The notes: generated by a model from the letters alone, not told the origin. A stretch of DNA of 64,000 nucleotides from Gymnopus androsaceus JB14 (GCA_009733575.1 ML769434.1:233220-297219); one strand, 5' to 3'; shown: positions 44,670 through 55,914, counted from the stretch's first letter. Program-made: numbers and translations.

Positions 44670-46450
44670 ATGCCTTTTATACTGAAAACGCGTTCTTTGA
44701 TGCATTACCAACTGAAATAATGGTCCGAATATTTACAGGGCTTGACGCAAGAAGCTTACTAGCGCTGTAAAGCTGGTGCGTACTCTCTTTATTCATTCTT
44801 TCTCATGTCTTTCCCAAATTCTTAACAAGTCCAGGTTTGCAAGCGTCTGCGGGATATTATTGGAGAAACTGCTGGCCTAATCTATATCATTGAGTTAGCA
44901 ATTGCTGGCCAACAGGACGGGAGAATTAGTAACTCGTCTGCAGTGGAAAGGCTTGAGATACTTAGGAATCATCAGGCGCGCTGGGCAGAACTTAGATGGA
45001 GCAAGAAGAGCGAATATCCTATGCAAGTAATACAGAGCATCTGGAAACTCTGCAGTAACATATTGGCTCATCTTGATATTGATGGGAATCTGAACTTTGT
45101 GCAAATTCCCTCCGCCTATCGAAACATTCCTGAACGAGAATGGTCAGTGATGGTGTCACCAAGAAGGATCCGTGACTTTGGTATAGATCCGGGTCAAGAT
45201 CTTCTGGTGTTACTTAGACGGTGAATTTGTTCGATTTGAATTTAAACGCGTAATCTCATTCTTTTTACTGCAAGTTCAAGTGTCACAGATCCCTTTCATC
45301 GTATATGGATACAGACCATGTCAACGGCAGAGAAACATCCTCTGGCCATAGGGTCCGGAGTCATTGACTATCGTCCTTCCTTCCTTCTGAAGAACATCCT
45401 ACATCCATAGAAATATCTTTGGACTATGTTGGAATCTTATTTCACGGCCGTAATGATGCTGTAGAAGGCGAGCTCATAATATGGGAAGTGGAAAACGGGA
45501 TGCAAGAAATTGGTTCGTAGTGTAAACGGAAATTTGCTGCAAGTTTTCTGACGCTTCACTTTCCTTAGCATCTTGCTAGCATCGGACTTCAATCGTTTTG
45601 CTTTCTGTCAGAGAGACATGTTCTTCTTTCTCTCTTGACTTCGTTGGGCGCAGATAACCGAGTCGAACTGCTCGTGGTTGACTTCGAACAGGAGGGACCC
45701 ATCAGACAAGCTGTCCAGATGTCACCCATGGGCTTAAGCTATCTCTCCCTGCCTTTGAAGCCTCCGTTCATCTAGACATTCTCACTACCACGTCGTATCC
45801 TTCCCCCTCCTGGGCTCCCTTCTCTGACCTCGACGTTCCATTTCACATTGCACAAGAAGGGAGATCATTCGTTATTTCTCTTTGGGTTCGAAAAAATACT
45901 TTGGTTGACCACCTAACTCTAGTTGTGCCACACTGCACTCTTCTCTCTCAACTAGAATTATTGGGACCAATATCAAATTCTTCTCCGCTGGCTTGGGATG
46001 CCTGGGGACCTACAGGTTCGCGAATGATGCACTACCGACCAAATCAAGATTTCGAGTCGCCAGCATACAATGTTTATGGAACCAAGTATATCTTTTCCGA
46101 ATGCAGATCGAGCAAGTTTATCGTGCATCTTTTTGATTTCAATCAGTGCGCGCTGAGAAGTGCGATATCGAAGGGCCATAAAATCTCTGAAATGGATATT
46201 TTCGATATCACGATGGAATCGTTGGAATGTGACTCGAGTCTCTGTGTTACAGCGCCATCTATCTTTCAAGCGGGGGATATATTCAGAGAGGAGGTTAGGA
46301 CTTATCTTCCCTATCGTTGGATGGCAAAGGAAATACCGGTAACCTCACCCAGCAACTGTGGTGCAATGTTCAGTGAGGATTCAATTATTGTTGTGGAGTA
46401 TGACGAGGTACGTACAGTAAGTTGCATTGAAAACGTTAGTCGAAGATTCT
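44670..46450 (+). pseudogene. F-box protein (second type) copy 1, several frame breaks and a MITE
   Basis: Counterpart of 48999-50816. Two extra bases just after the ATG at 44670, an early stop in the F-box (LLAL-stop against LLRCKL) and a shifted segment near 45370-45410 break the reading. Open stretches remain, for example YRNIPEREWSVMVSPRRIRD and SSPLAWDAWGPTGSRMMHY, diverged by a few percent from copy 2. A 243 bp inverted-repeat element sits at the intron start near 46412. Confidence 0.8.
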
Positions 46451-46654
46451 GACAACCTTGTTTATGTGTGTGTGCTTGGACCAGCGGGCAATACATTTAC
46501 TGTATTATCATTTGCGCCACTTACAACGGCAGCTCGGCCTAATTGAAATTTGTAAGTGGCGCAAATGATATTAATTGCCAGCTGGTCCAAGCAAACATAC
46601 ATAAACAAGGTCGTCAGAATCTCGGACTAACGTTTTCAATGCAACTTACTGTAC
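46412..46654. mobile_element. MITE, 243 bp, present only in duplication unit 1
   Basis: The arms begin gtacagtaagttgcattg and end with the complement caatgcaacttactgtac; inverted similarity extends about 110 bp from each end. Flanks carry TAC on both sides (46409-46411 and 46655-46657). The matching place in unit 2 (gaggtaagtactaacttattcc, near 50723) lacks it, so it inserted after the duplication, or was lost from unit 2. No ORF. Confidence 0.88.
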
Positions 46655-46659
46655 TACTC

Positions 46660-47159
46660 GTTCCTGCAAGTGTAAAGAAACTAAGTTCGTTGCGCAGTCA
46701 ACGGTTACAGGCAGCTATCACATTTATTCGTTCTGATAGAGCTGAGGTACTCGATAAATGCTGGTCATTGAGCTGTCGAGTTTTTGCACGTGCAATAACA
46801 CCAAATGTATCCATTTATTGCTACAGTGCAAATTCCAAACGAATATTTTTCAAAGTATCCTACTTCTGCTACGATAGATAATTCAGTGGAGGTTCATTAA
46901 CGCACATCCATCAGGCTAGCCTCCCCAGTCGTTCTAACATTTCTGCCATATCACACCGTCATGCAGGCTAGTACAGAGTACTAGTACTCAATAATCCTTG
47001 CATGAGACAAAGCTCTTCTTGCGTGAGCCTGTTTTTGCGGTTGAACGCATTTTGACCTGGCTGGGGCGTGCTGTTCTCCATGTTGACTAGAGCAGAATAG
47101 TGCAATATATCGGATGACTTACATATATATAAGTACCTTATCGTCATTTGAACACCTTT
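46660..47159. other. Duplicated intergenic region
   Basis: Counterpart of about 50760-51280. No gene. It contains the remaining 3' end of the F-box copy and the shared word ggctagtacagagtactagtactc. Confidence 0.5.
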
Positions 47160-47870
47160 TGCAGCTCAACTTCACTCAACCCCTTTTCTACTTCCCGCCC
47201 GAGATCAGGAATTGACGACGTAGCTGAGGTATATCTAGGGCAGGCATAGAGGGGCTTTGAGGTTGTGTCACAAATAGTAATTGCGACTGAAAGATACTTG
47301 AGCTAAAGAGTACTCTCTTTCGAGATCCCCAAACTGCATATATACGATAAATACAAAAGAGTCAGGGAAGATCCAGGAAACAGAAAGTAGAGAAGTGTCG
47401 TACCAGAACCGAATCACCCAGAATGCTGGATAGTATATTGCAGTCAGTGGCTATACTATCTCGAGCTCCTCGCAGAATGTACTCACTCTGCAAATACGAA
47501 GGTGATCAAATCGATAAACCTATAAGTGGTCATTGTAAACATTTTCCTGATATATACCGGGACGTACTGCCTAGCAATCATCCATGGGTTTTCGACCGCC
47601 GTTGCGTACGCTTCGCCAGCCAGATCATATACTACGTTTATTGTTGCAAGAGTGAACAGAAATATGATCGCTGGGAAGATGAACTTTTGCACAGAAGGAA
47701 TGTGGAACTTCGGAGGTAGAATCCACATGGCGAGGCCAAAAGTACAGTGTAAGCCCCTTCAAAGAGAATGATTGAGAATGAAAAAATTTGAGATCCTCGT
47801 ACCACCGCTTCAAAATTACAGCCAACCGAGTGCTGAGCTGCCAGTAGAGTAGAACTGTGCAATGCATTGA
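47160..47870 (-). pseudogene. 7TM family pseudogene, unit 1
   Basis: Pieces of the 7TM gene family are present in scrambled form: a 3'-exon-like piece (47160-47290) joined directly to the exon encoding the VWGxRKRV region, then MWILPPKFHIPSVQKFIFPAI and RKMFTMTTYRFIDLITFVFAE at 47728-47483. Its 5' side joins a copy of the family's 3' flank (gctgagctgccagtagag). It cannot encode a protein. Confidence 0.75.
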
Positions 47871-47911
47871 ATTACTTACATATACAAGTAAGTACATTAA
47901 TCATCATGTCT

Positions 47912-48071
47912 TTACAGCTCAACTTCACGCAGTCCCTTTTCTACATCCCGCCCTAGATCAGGAATTGACGACCTAGCTGAATATTCAACGCCCCCGACTG
48001 GAGCTGTATCAAGGACAGCTGTAGAGGGGCTTCGGGGTCGTGTCGCAAATAGTAATTGCGACTGAAGGATA
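47912..48071 (-). pseudogene. Last exon of a 7TM gene, cut at the duplication junction
   Basis: Reads LQSQLLFATRPRSPSTAVLDT and SSIPDLGRDVEKGLREVEL to the stop, like the final exon at 51890-52108. Upstream exons are absent: at 48072 the sequence becomes the tail of the kelch-MYND gene. Confidence 0.85.
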
Positions 48072-48122
48072 AGAAAGCAGGACGAGACGAGCACAAGGAA
48101 AAGCAAGGTTGTCGAAAGCTGT
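48072..48122 (+). pseudogene. Orphan tail of the kelch-MYND gene
   Basis: Identical to the last 50 or so bases of the gene at 41295-43780 (KAGRDEHKEKQGCRKL-stop). It marks the left edge of duplication unit 2. Confidence 0.9.
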
Positions 48123-48374
48123 AAAAATGACATTTCGTGGTCCCATATGTGTAGATAAATGCTACTTCAAGTTACTTCAATGTACATGTTAATGCGTATA
48201 TGACTGTCTAATGCCAAGGATATATAGCGGTATTCTCAAGTGGATGCAGCGGAAGAAGTACATTCCAAGGTATGATACAGTGTAAGATACATGGATTTCG
48301 TCCTGTGCAGTCCGAAGGACCTAGAGCCTAAGGTATCAGAATATTCCTCGATAATCACGACGCCAGACGCACAA

Positions 48375-48920
48375 TCATGCTGCTTTATGCTTGCCCTTCT
48401 TCGAAGAAGGTGCCATTTCGTATGCGTTATTAGGAGAATCGCCATGTTCTATATGTTGGACAGAAGAGCCAGAGTCGCTGCTCTCCAGTCCTGGGCCATG
48501 CCCGCCAGCAGGACCGTGGCTATGTCTATGAGAAGCATGGTTATGATCGCAAGAAGAATCGGATTCAGTGTCTGAATCGTCTTCGTCGGAAGATTCATCG
48601 AATGCTTTCGGTTTATGATATATGCAACAAACTGAACAGAATTCAAGCTCAGAGATCTTGAAATAAACACAAAAAGACATACTTTTTGAAGACTTTTTCC
48701 CCGCTCCTTCATTATCCACTACATCTTCTCTCCAAATAACCTTTTGTCGGGGCTTGCGCGTAGATGCACGAAGCTTCAAAGTACCAGTTGTGGAATTGGT
48801 AGGATCGTTGGATGAACCTTCGTCTTCGCTTGGTGGTGCTCCGGTTATCGTTATAGTTCGAGATCCGTCACCAGGAGCAGAAGTAGTGGGACGACGCATA
48901 GCAGAAGTGCGAAATGACAT
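48375..48920 (-). CDS. Type 1 protein phosphatase inhibitor (Ypi1 / PPP1R11 family), intact copy
   Basis: The ATG at 48918-48920 gives [19 protein letters not shown]. The family core is complete: [25 protein letters not shown], then after a 51 bp intron (gtatgt...ttcag, about 48630-48682) [17 protein letters not shown]. The K-V-x-W motif is the PP1-binding RVxF-type site, and the CCIYHKP word is the family hallmark. The C-terminus is acidic and His/Gly-rich ([16 protein letters not shown]) and ends SKKGKHKAA. The protein binds and inhibits or steers PP1, mostly in the nucleus. The unit-1 copy (44031-44578) is frameshifted, so in this window this is the functional candidate. It is head-to-head with the F-box gene at 48999. 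Confidence 0.9.
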   Translation of the reverse strand: MSFRTSAMRRPTTSAPGDGSRTITITGAPPSEDEGSSNDPTNSTTGTLKLRASTRKPRQKVIWREDVVDNEGAGKKSSKSMSFCVYFKISELEFCSVCCIYHKPKAFDESSDEDDSDTESDSSCDHNHASHRHSHGPAGGHGPGLESSDSGSSVQHIEHGDSPNNAYEMAPSSKKGKHKAA

Positions 48921-48998
48921 GACGATTGAAGAAAGAGATGACGCAGGCGCTTATTGCTGTTTCATTGCCGCCTCGGAGCTCCGTCCATATACAATCTA

Positions 48999-50816
48999 AT
49001 GCCTCTTACTGAAAACGCGTTCTTTGATGCATTACCAACTGAAATAATCATCCGAATATTTACAGAGCTTGACGCAAGAAGTTTACTGCGCTGTAAACTG
49101 GTGCGTACTCTCTTTATTCTTTCTTTCTCTTGTCTTTCCCAAATTCTTAACAAGTCCAGGTTTGCAAGCGTCTGCGGGATATTATTGGAGAAACTGCTGG
49201 CCTAATCTATATCATTGCGCTGGCAATTGCTGGCCAACAGGACGGGAGAATTAGTAGCTCGTCTGCAGTGGAAAGGCTTGAGATGCTTAGGATTCATCAG
49301 GCGCACTGGGCAGAACTTAGATGGAGCAAGAAGAGCGAATATCCTATGCAAGCAATACACAATGGCATTTGGAAACTCTGCGGTAACATATTGGCTCATC
49401 TTGATATTGATGGGAATCTGAATTTTGTGCAAATTCCCTCCGCCTATCGAAACATTCCTGAACGAGAATGGACAGTGATGGTGTCACCAAGAAGGATCCG
49501 TGACTTTGGTATAGATCCGGGTCAAGATCTTCTGGTGTTACTTAGACGGTGAATTTGTTCGATTTAAATTTGAACGCTTTTTTACTGCGAGTTCAAGTGT
49601 TACAGGTCCCCTTCATCGTATCTGGATACAGACCATGTCGACAGCAGAGAAACATCCTCTGGCCATAGGGTCCGGAGTCATTGACTATTGTCATTCCTTC
49701 CGCCGAAGAACATCCTACTCCATAGAAATATCTTTGGACTATGTTGGAATCTTATTTCACGGCTATAATGATGCTGTAGAAGGCGAGCTCATAATATGGG
49801 AGTGGAAAACGGGGTGCAAGAAATTGGTTCGTAGTGTAAACGGAAATTTGCTGCAAGTTTTCTGACGCTTCACTTTCCTTAGCATCTTGCTAGCATCGGA
49901 CTTCAATCGTTTTGCTTTCTGTCAGAGAGACATGTTCTTCTTTCTCTCTTGACTTCGTTGGGCGCAGATAACCGAGTCGAACTGCTCGTGGTTGACTTCG
50001 AACAGGAGGGACCCGTCAGACAAGCCTGTCCAGATGTCACCCATGGGCTCAAGCTACCTCTCCCTGCTTTTGAAGGCTCCGTTCATCTAGACTTTCTCAC
50101 AACCAAATCATATCCTCCCCCCTCCTGGGCTCCCTTCTCTGACCTCGACGTTCCATTTCACATTGCACAAGAAGAGAGATTATTAGTTATGTCTCTTTGG
50201 ATGCGAAAAAATACTTTGGTCGACCACCTGATTCTAGTTGTGCCACATTGCACTCTTCTCTCTCGAATAGACTTATCGGGACCAATATTAAATTCTTCTC
50301 CGCTGGCTTGGGATGCCTGGGGACCCACAGGTTCGCGAATGATGCACTACCGACCAAATCAAGATTCCGATTCTCCAGCATGCGATATTTATGGAACCAA
50401 GTATCTCATTTCCGAATGCAGATCGAGCAAGTTTATTGTGCATCTTTTTGATTTCAACCAGTGCGCACTGAAAAGTGCGATATCGAAGGGCCATAAAATC
50501 TCTGAAATGGATATTTTCGATATCACGATGGGATCGTTGGAATGTGACTCGAGTCTCTGTGTTACAGCACCATCTATCTTTCAAGCGGGGGATATATTCA
50601 GAGAGGAGGTCAGGACTTATCTGCCCTATCGTTGGATGGCAAAGGAAATATCGGTAACCTCATCCAGCGCCTGTGGTACAATGTTCAGTGAGGATTCAAT
50701 TATTGTTGTGTATTTTGACGAGGTAAGTACTAACTTATTCCTGCAAGTATGACAAAAAAAAACTAAATTCTTTGCAGTCCACAGATACAGGCGGCTATCA
50801 CATTTTTTCGTTCTGA
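48999..50816 (+). CDS. F-box protein (second type), intact copy
   Basis: The ATG at 48999 gives MPLTENAFFDALPTEIIIRI and FTELDARSLLRCKL; after an intron of about 58 bp, VCKRLRDIIGETAGLIYIIA completes a classic F-box, followed by SAVERLEMLRIHQAHWAELRW. Later exons read YRNIPEREWTVMVSPRRIRD, SIEISLDYVGILFHGYNDAV, FAFLSERHVLLSLLTS and VELLVVDFEQEGPVRQACPD, then SSPLAWDAWGPTGSRMMHY. The last exon after gtaagtacta...tttgcag gives STDTGGYHIFSF and a stop at 50814-50816. This long C-terminal part with beta-rich repeats is common in agaricomycete F-box proteins and probably binds the SCF substrate. Only 78 bp separate it from the divergent PP1-inhibitor gene, so the promoter is probably shared. Confidence 0.8.
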
Positions 50817-51279
50817 TATAGCTGAGGTACTTGATAGATGTTGAACATTGAGCTGTCGAGTTTTTGCGCGCGCACAAAATAACACCAGGTGTATTCATTT
50901 ATTACTACATTAGTCTTGATTCTCTCTGCAAATCCCAAACGATTGATGATTACTTTAAAAAGTATCCTACTTCTACTATGATAGATAATTCGGTGGAGGT
51001 TCATTAACGTTCGTTCATCAGGCTAGCCTCCTCAGTCGTTCTAACATTTCGGCCATATCATGCTGCAGAGCTGCAACGGTTGCCCCGTCATGCAGGCTAG
51101 TACAGAGTACTAGTACTCAATAATCCTTGCATGAGACGGAGCTCTTCTCGCGTGAGCCTTTTTTTGCGGTTGAACGCATTTCGACCTGGCTGGGGCGTGT
51201 TGTTCTCCATGTTGAGTAGAGCAGAATAAGTAGTGCAATGTATCGGATAACTTACATATATATAAGTACCTTATCGTCA
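50817..51279. other. Duplicated intergenic region
   Basis: Counterpart of 46740-47159. It carries a 20-30 bp extra piece near 51061-51085. No gene. Confidence 0.5.
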
Positions 51280-51840
51280 TTTGAACACCTTTTCCAGCTC
51301 AACTTAACTCGACCCCTTTTCTACATCCTTCCCGGGATCAGGGATATACGATAAAGCTACAAAAGAGTCATGGAAGATCCAGGAAACAGATAATAGCTAT
51401 AGAGAAGTGTCGTGCCAGAACCGAATCACCCAAAATGCTGGATAGTATATTGCAGTCAGTGGCTATATCTTGCTCTCCTCGCAGAATGCACTCACTCTGC
51501 AAATACGAAGGTAATCAAATCGATAAACCTATGAGTGGTCATTGTAAACATTTTCCTGATATACCGTGACTTACTGCCTAGTAATCATCCACGGGTTTTC
51601 GACCGCCGGAATAGTAAAAGATGAACTTTTGCACAGAAGGAATGTGGAAATTCCGAGGTAGAATCCACATGGCGAAGCCAAAAAGTACAGTGTAAGCCCC
51701 TTCAAAGGGAATGATTGAGAATGAAAAAATTCGAGATCTTCGTACCACCGCTTCAAAATTACAGCCAGCCGAACGCTGAGCTGCCAGTAGAGCAGAATCG
51801 TGCAATGCATTGAATAACAAGTAGGTACATTAATCATCAT
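51280..51840 (-). pseudogene. 7TM family pseudogene, unit 2
   Basis: Counterpart of 47160-47870. It reads AYTVLFGFAMWILPRNFHIP and PSVQKFIF, then jumps to YYSGGRKPVDDY: about 75 bp present in unit 1 (PAIIFLFTLATINVVYDL region) are missing. Further 3' pieces are also shortened. Confidence 0.75.
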
Positions 51841-51889
51841 TATAAACCCCTTTTTAGCTCAACTTCACTCGATCCCTTTTCTATCCTCA

Positions 51890-53432
51890 TTATAAACCCC
51901 TTGACAGCTCAACTTCACGCAGTCCCTTTTCTACATCCCGTCCGAGATCAGGAATTGACGACCTAGCTGAATACTCGTCCCCGACTGGAGCTATATCAAG
52001 GACAGGCGCAGAGAGGCTTCGGGGTCGTGTCGCAAATAGTAATTGCGACTGAAGGATACTTGAGCGTAGTGACTGATCATCAACTGCGCTACCTAATCCC
52101 ACTCGCACGGCAATGAGAGTAGGTGCAAGACCCTGCGATTTTTTCCGAAGAAAATGAGATTATTTCATGGCCACAGTGAGCATGGACTTACAACAATGAC
52201 AATTCCCATGTCAACATAATTTGGGATGTTGAATGGTACGGGTGACGCTGACACTACTACTTCTATTGTGAGGTATACTGGATATATCACACCAGACTCT
52301 GTACTGATAAAATTATCAAAGAAATCAGAAAGTATTCACTGAAAGCAATGAAACTTAAACTAACGCACACCACGGCCAAAGTCCTACGATACCAATGAGA
52401 CGGATGCACTCCAGATTTCAGTTCCTTCTGGAGAGACCTTGATATCCACCACACTCGACCAGCTGGTTTAAGCAGTTGGATATATATATTGAGGATGTAG
52501 CGCCAAAACTTCGAAAAGGTGGTGTTACATACCAATCATAAGAGTCATTAACATATTTGAGATGGCATTCACGATCTCGAAGAGGTTAGGCCAAGCTAGT
52601 GAGCCGGCGCCGGGACCTCGATAATCGAAAAACCCAGTTTGAGGTACATTGAAGAGCTGATGTATCCCAGCAATTGCGGCAAGAATACCAAGTACTGAGA
52701 AGAATGTGCTTAGCTGAATATCCAAAGCGGAAAAACTGCAAATGCAAAACTCATGCAAACCTTTCGCTGAACCCATTAGCAAGAGCATAGGGAAGAGCAC
52801 TCTTTTCCGAGATCCCCAAACTGCATACACACGGTAAAGCTACATAAGGGTAAGGGAAGATACAGGAAACAAGCAGAGAAGCGTCGTACCAGAACTAAAT
52901 CACCCAAAATGCTGGATAGTAAATCGCAGTCAGCAATTATATTTCAAGCTCTTCGCAAAATGCACTCACTCTGCAAATACGAAGGTGATCGAATCGATAG
53001 ACCTGTGAGTTGTCATTGTAAATTTTTTTCTGCATATACGGTGACTTACTGCCCAACAATCAACCATGGCTTTTCTACCACTGGAATAGTATACATTATT
53101 GCATACGCTTCGCCAACAAGATCATAGGCTATGTTCATTGTTACAAGAACGAACAGAACTATAATCGCTGGAAAGATGAACTTTTTTATAGAAGGAATGT
53201 GGAACTTCCGAGGTAAGATCCACATGGCGAGGCCGAAAAGTACAGTGTAAGCCCCTTGAAAGGAAAGATTGAGAATGAAATGGGATGGACGGTGCTGCAA
53301 CCAATGGTTACCGTATAATATACATTCCGCCTGTAAACTTCTTTTTAGCATGCTATCGAGCGGGGAAAGTTGAAGACGCACCATTAATATTACTATTCGA
53401 GGAAGTGCGTAAATCGTAGGAGCCGACTCCAT
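51890..53432 (-). CDS. Seven-TM orphan membrane protein, best-preserved copy
   Basis: The ATG at 53430-53432 gives MESAPTIYALPRIVILMVRL; after a short intron HFILNLSFQGAYTVLFGLAM and VLFVLVTMNIAYDLVGEAYA form TM segments. Following exons give SIDSITFVFAD, ILGDLVL, LYRVYAVWGSRKRVLFPML, STFFSVLGILAAIAGIHQL, NAISNMLMTLMI, AGRVWWISRSLQKELKSGV, ESGVIYPVYLT and LAPTLIAVRVGLGSAVDDQ, ending in a polar tail (SSIPDLGRDVEKGLREVEL). About seven TM helices and seven GT-AG introns; no frame break noticed. The words YRVYAVWG and RVGLG are hallmarks of a large agaricomycete family of 7TM proteins of unknown ligand. Relatives at 20326, 47160, 47912 and 51280 are broken. Confidence 0.75.
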
Positions 53433-53929
53433 TCTCTGCTTTAGACTTGGATAGATTGTCGCGATGAGGGCAGCGATCCAAGGAAAGTAGCAAAGTGCAC
53501 CGATTATAAAGGACCTTCTGCATTATAGCCACAGCTTTGATCAAGGCAGGTAGAGAGGTGACAAAGATTCCGATCGGTGAGGGTATCAAAAAGGAAGGAG
53601 TTCAGCCCAGGGTCTACCAGCAAGAGATTTGCCGTTAGTATAATTTAGCGCCTGTACTATCAGTATTTCCTTCATATAGTACTCATTTGCTCTTTTCAAA
53701 GCTAGCAGCTGGTGCGTTCAAGCTCAAATAGATGATTGCACTATGTGACGAGCTCTCAGAATATTGTGGTATACATAACGACAACTTGTCTATTGCCGAT
53801 GGACCCTGGGCTGGACTCCTTCCTTTTTCAAGTTTTTGATACCCTCACCTAGCGTGAGACTATATTACCGATCGGAATCTTCGTCATCTCTTGAGGTAGA
53901 TGGTTGTAACAATGTAATACAGCTGTTTA
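53433..53929. other. Intergenic, nothing recognised
   Basis: 5' flank of the 7TM gene. No repeats or genes supported. Confidence 0.5.
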
Positions 53930-54083
53930 GGTATTTGTAGCATACTTTTCGTAAAACGCTCGTTAGTGATCTTGTTTACAACCAAACCAAAACCGACCAA
54001 GATTTTACTCCAAAACTCCACTGTGGCACAGCCGATTGTGTTCTCTCTGCCTTGAGAAATGTCAAAAGTATGCTACAAATACC
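53930..54083. mobile_element. Small inverted-repeat element, 154 bp
   Basis: The left end ggtatttgtagcatactttt and its complement at the right end (aaaagtatgctacaaatacc) match perfectly over 20 bp. The flanks read gttta and gtaag, so a TA-type duplication is possible but not certain. It abuts a copy of an F-box gene fragment. Confidence 0.8.
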
Positions 54084-54184
54084 GTAAGCTGTCCACCAGT
54101 GATCCGTATTACACTTACATCTCGCAACAGTTAATGCTCTATCAATGTCTTCAGTTTCTTCAATCTCATATTCCGTTTCTCTGG
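54084..54184 (-). pseudogene. Fragment of the F-box gene of 19.3-20.0 kb
   Basis: Read on the minus strand it matches about 19907-20003: agaaacggaatatg, agattgaagaaactga and ggatcactggtggacag appear in both in the same order, with small gaps. Only about 100 bp around the 3' end of that gene are present, joined to the inverted-repeat element at 53930-54083. Confidence 0.8.
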
Positions 54185-55670
54185 CAAATATGTTCCTTAT
54201 ACATCAGCAAAACCGCCGGATCGTATTCCGTATGATCGGTAGATTGATATAATCAATATGCACAATCATACCCAATCACAGCCCAGCGGAATTTCTTTTA
54301 ATTACGTCGGCCGTATGATCATTATACCGATTTCATACATCTTTTATACACAGTTATACTGAGCCAATACTAGACTCGGAGCATATACAACTTTCAGTTA
54401 CTTATACCAGACTATGCTTAACTTGTTCCCAGAGAATCCACACCTACAGTATCCACATCATTCCTGCCCATTATCTCCTTCCAAGCGATGATCTGAGTCT
54501 TACACATTGTCACGGTTGCGTCAACAACTTCTATTGATTTATCGGGACTGCTATGCCAATAGGCTGTGATGCAAGCTAATTGTTGCAATTATTGATTATA
54601 GTGAAGAAAAAAATCACCAAGTACACAGTTGAATACAAGTTGTTGTGCAGTAGACAACAAAACAAAAAAATCTTCCAAGTTGGTTCAAACTCCAACAAGT
54701 CACAACTGTATAGTTCATTCACGTGAATCGCCACATCATTTGTTTTTACATTCGTCTCCTTTCACTCTGTCAGAGCAATCATGCTTTTCACTATCTATGG
54801 AGCAGTGTTGCTTATGTTAGGCTGAGGTACTTTTGGTTTCATACATATTCATTGCGCTCTTGCCTCAGGACCGCCTCCGAGTCAACATATCTTTTGTATC
54901 AAGGCTGCTATTAATGACATGGCTTGCAGGTAAGTATGTCTCATCTGTTTGGATTTTTTTTGTATTCTAACAAAAATGCATCCAGCTCTTTCTACTGATG
55001 CACGGCATGTAATTCATGGATTTGCCCAAGCACTTTGCCCAATTTCAGTGTATTTTATGTTGCATCAATCTTTCCTGCCAAGTGCATTGCCTTTTTCTCT
55101 GCCGACTGTTCCCCCTTCTCATCTCAAATATCTAGCTGCACATGATATACCAGGCTTGTCCTGTCTTGCACATGCTAGTTAGCCACTTAACTATGGTCAG
55201 CCCACTTGGTGGATTAGTATCTCAGGAGGTGTTTCCAGCACTGATCCTTTTGTCTGAATCATTTCAGACTGAACCAGGTTGAGGTGAGTATTTCCTGTCC
55301 CTTTTGAGCTCAATCCTGATTCCTGTCCACAGTTTCATCTGGAGAGTTGTGGCGGACTGAATAAGGTGAGTATTTCCTGTCCCTTTTGAGCTTGACCTCG
55401 TTGAGAGGATTAGCCTATGGTTGTTGAGAGGATTAGCCGAGTGAGAGCAAAGTAACTTATTTTGCTAACTTATTTAACTTATTTCAATTCAATCAAGTTA
55501 ACTTATTTTTTCCCACGCTTATGAACTTTACTTAGTGAACGTTGATTTACTAGGCGAATCTATTATGGCATATTTCAGGAGACCATGTAAGCCTAATAAA
55601 TTGGCCCCCGTAATTTACCGTCCCACCCCATTACATTATCCCCGGTAACTCATCCAGCCAGTCCGCTCTC
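54185..55670. other. Repeat-rich, no supportable gene
   Basis: ggtgagtatttcctgtccctttt occurs twice (55283 and 55358 regions), ttgagaggattagcc twice (about 55392 and 55419), and aacttattt several times in 55450-55510. A plus-strand open stretch near 54949-55182 (HVIHGFAQALCPISVYFML) is unassigned. Confidence 0.5.
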
Positions 55671-55914
55671 AAATGGGCTCCTCGTTGCATTAAAATGGGC
55701 TCCTTATTGCTTTCGAATGGGCTCCTCTTGTATTAGAATGGGCTCCTTGTCGCTTTCAGATGGGCTCCTTGTCGCTTCAAAATGGGCTCCTCGTCGTATT
55801 AGAATGGGCTCCTTGTCGCTTTCAAATGGGCTCCTTGTTGCTTTCAAATGGGCTGGCTCCTCGTCGCTTTAAAATGGGCTCCTCGTCACATCAAAATAGG
55901 CTCCTCGTCATTAA
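55671..55914. repeat. Minisatellite, about 11 units of ~22 bp
   Basis: The unit is close to aatgggctccttgtcgctttc with variation at a few positions (tcgttg, ttattg, tcgtcg). One unit carries a 4-5 bp internal duplication (gggctggctcc). It is open in one plus frame by chance of unit structure. Confidence 0.9.

Larger units (their letters stand above)
43728..52058. repeat. Tandem segmental duplication (unit 1: 43728-48071, unit 2: 48072-52058)
   Basis: Unit 2 starts with the last ~50 bp of the kelch-MYND gene (agaaagcaggacgagacg, also at 43728) and runs through a PP1-inhibitor gene, an F-box gene and 7TM fragments. Unit 1 ends at 48071 inside the last exon of a 7TM gene (gcgactgaaggata, the same word at 52051-52058, where the gene continues). 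The junction is therefore a 7TM exon fused to the kelch tail with at most a base of shared sequence. Unit 1 is 4344 bp and unit 2 is 3987 bp; part of the difference is a 243 bp MITE present only in unit 1. Confidence 0.88.
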
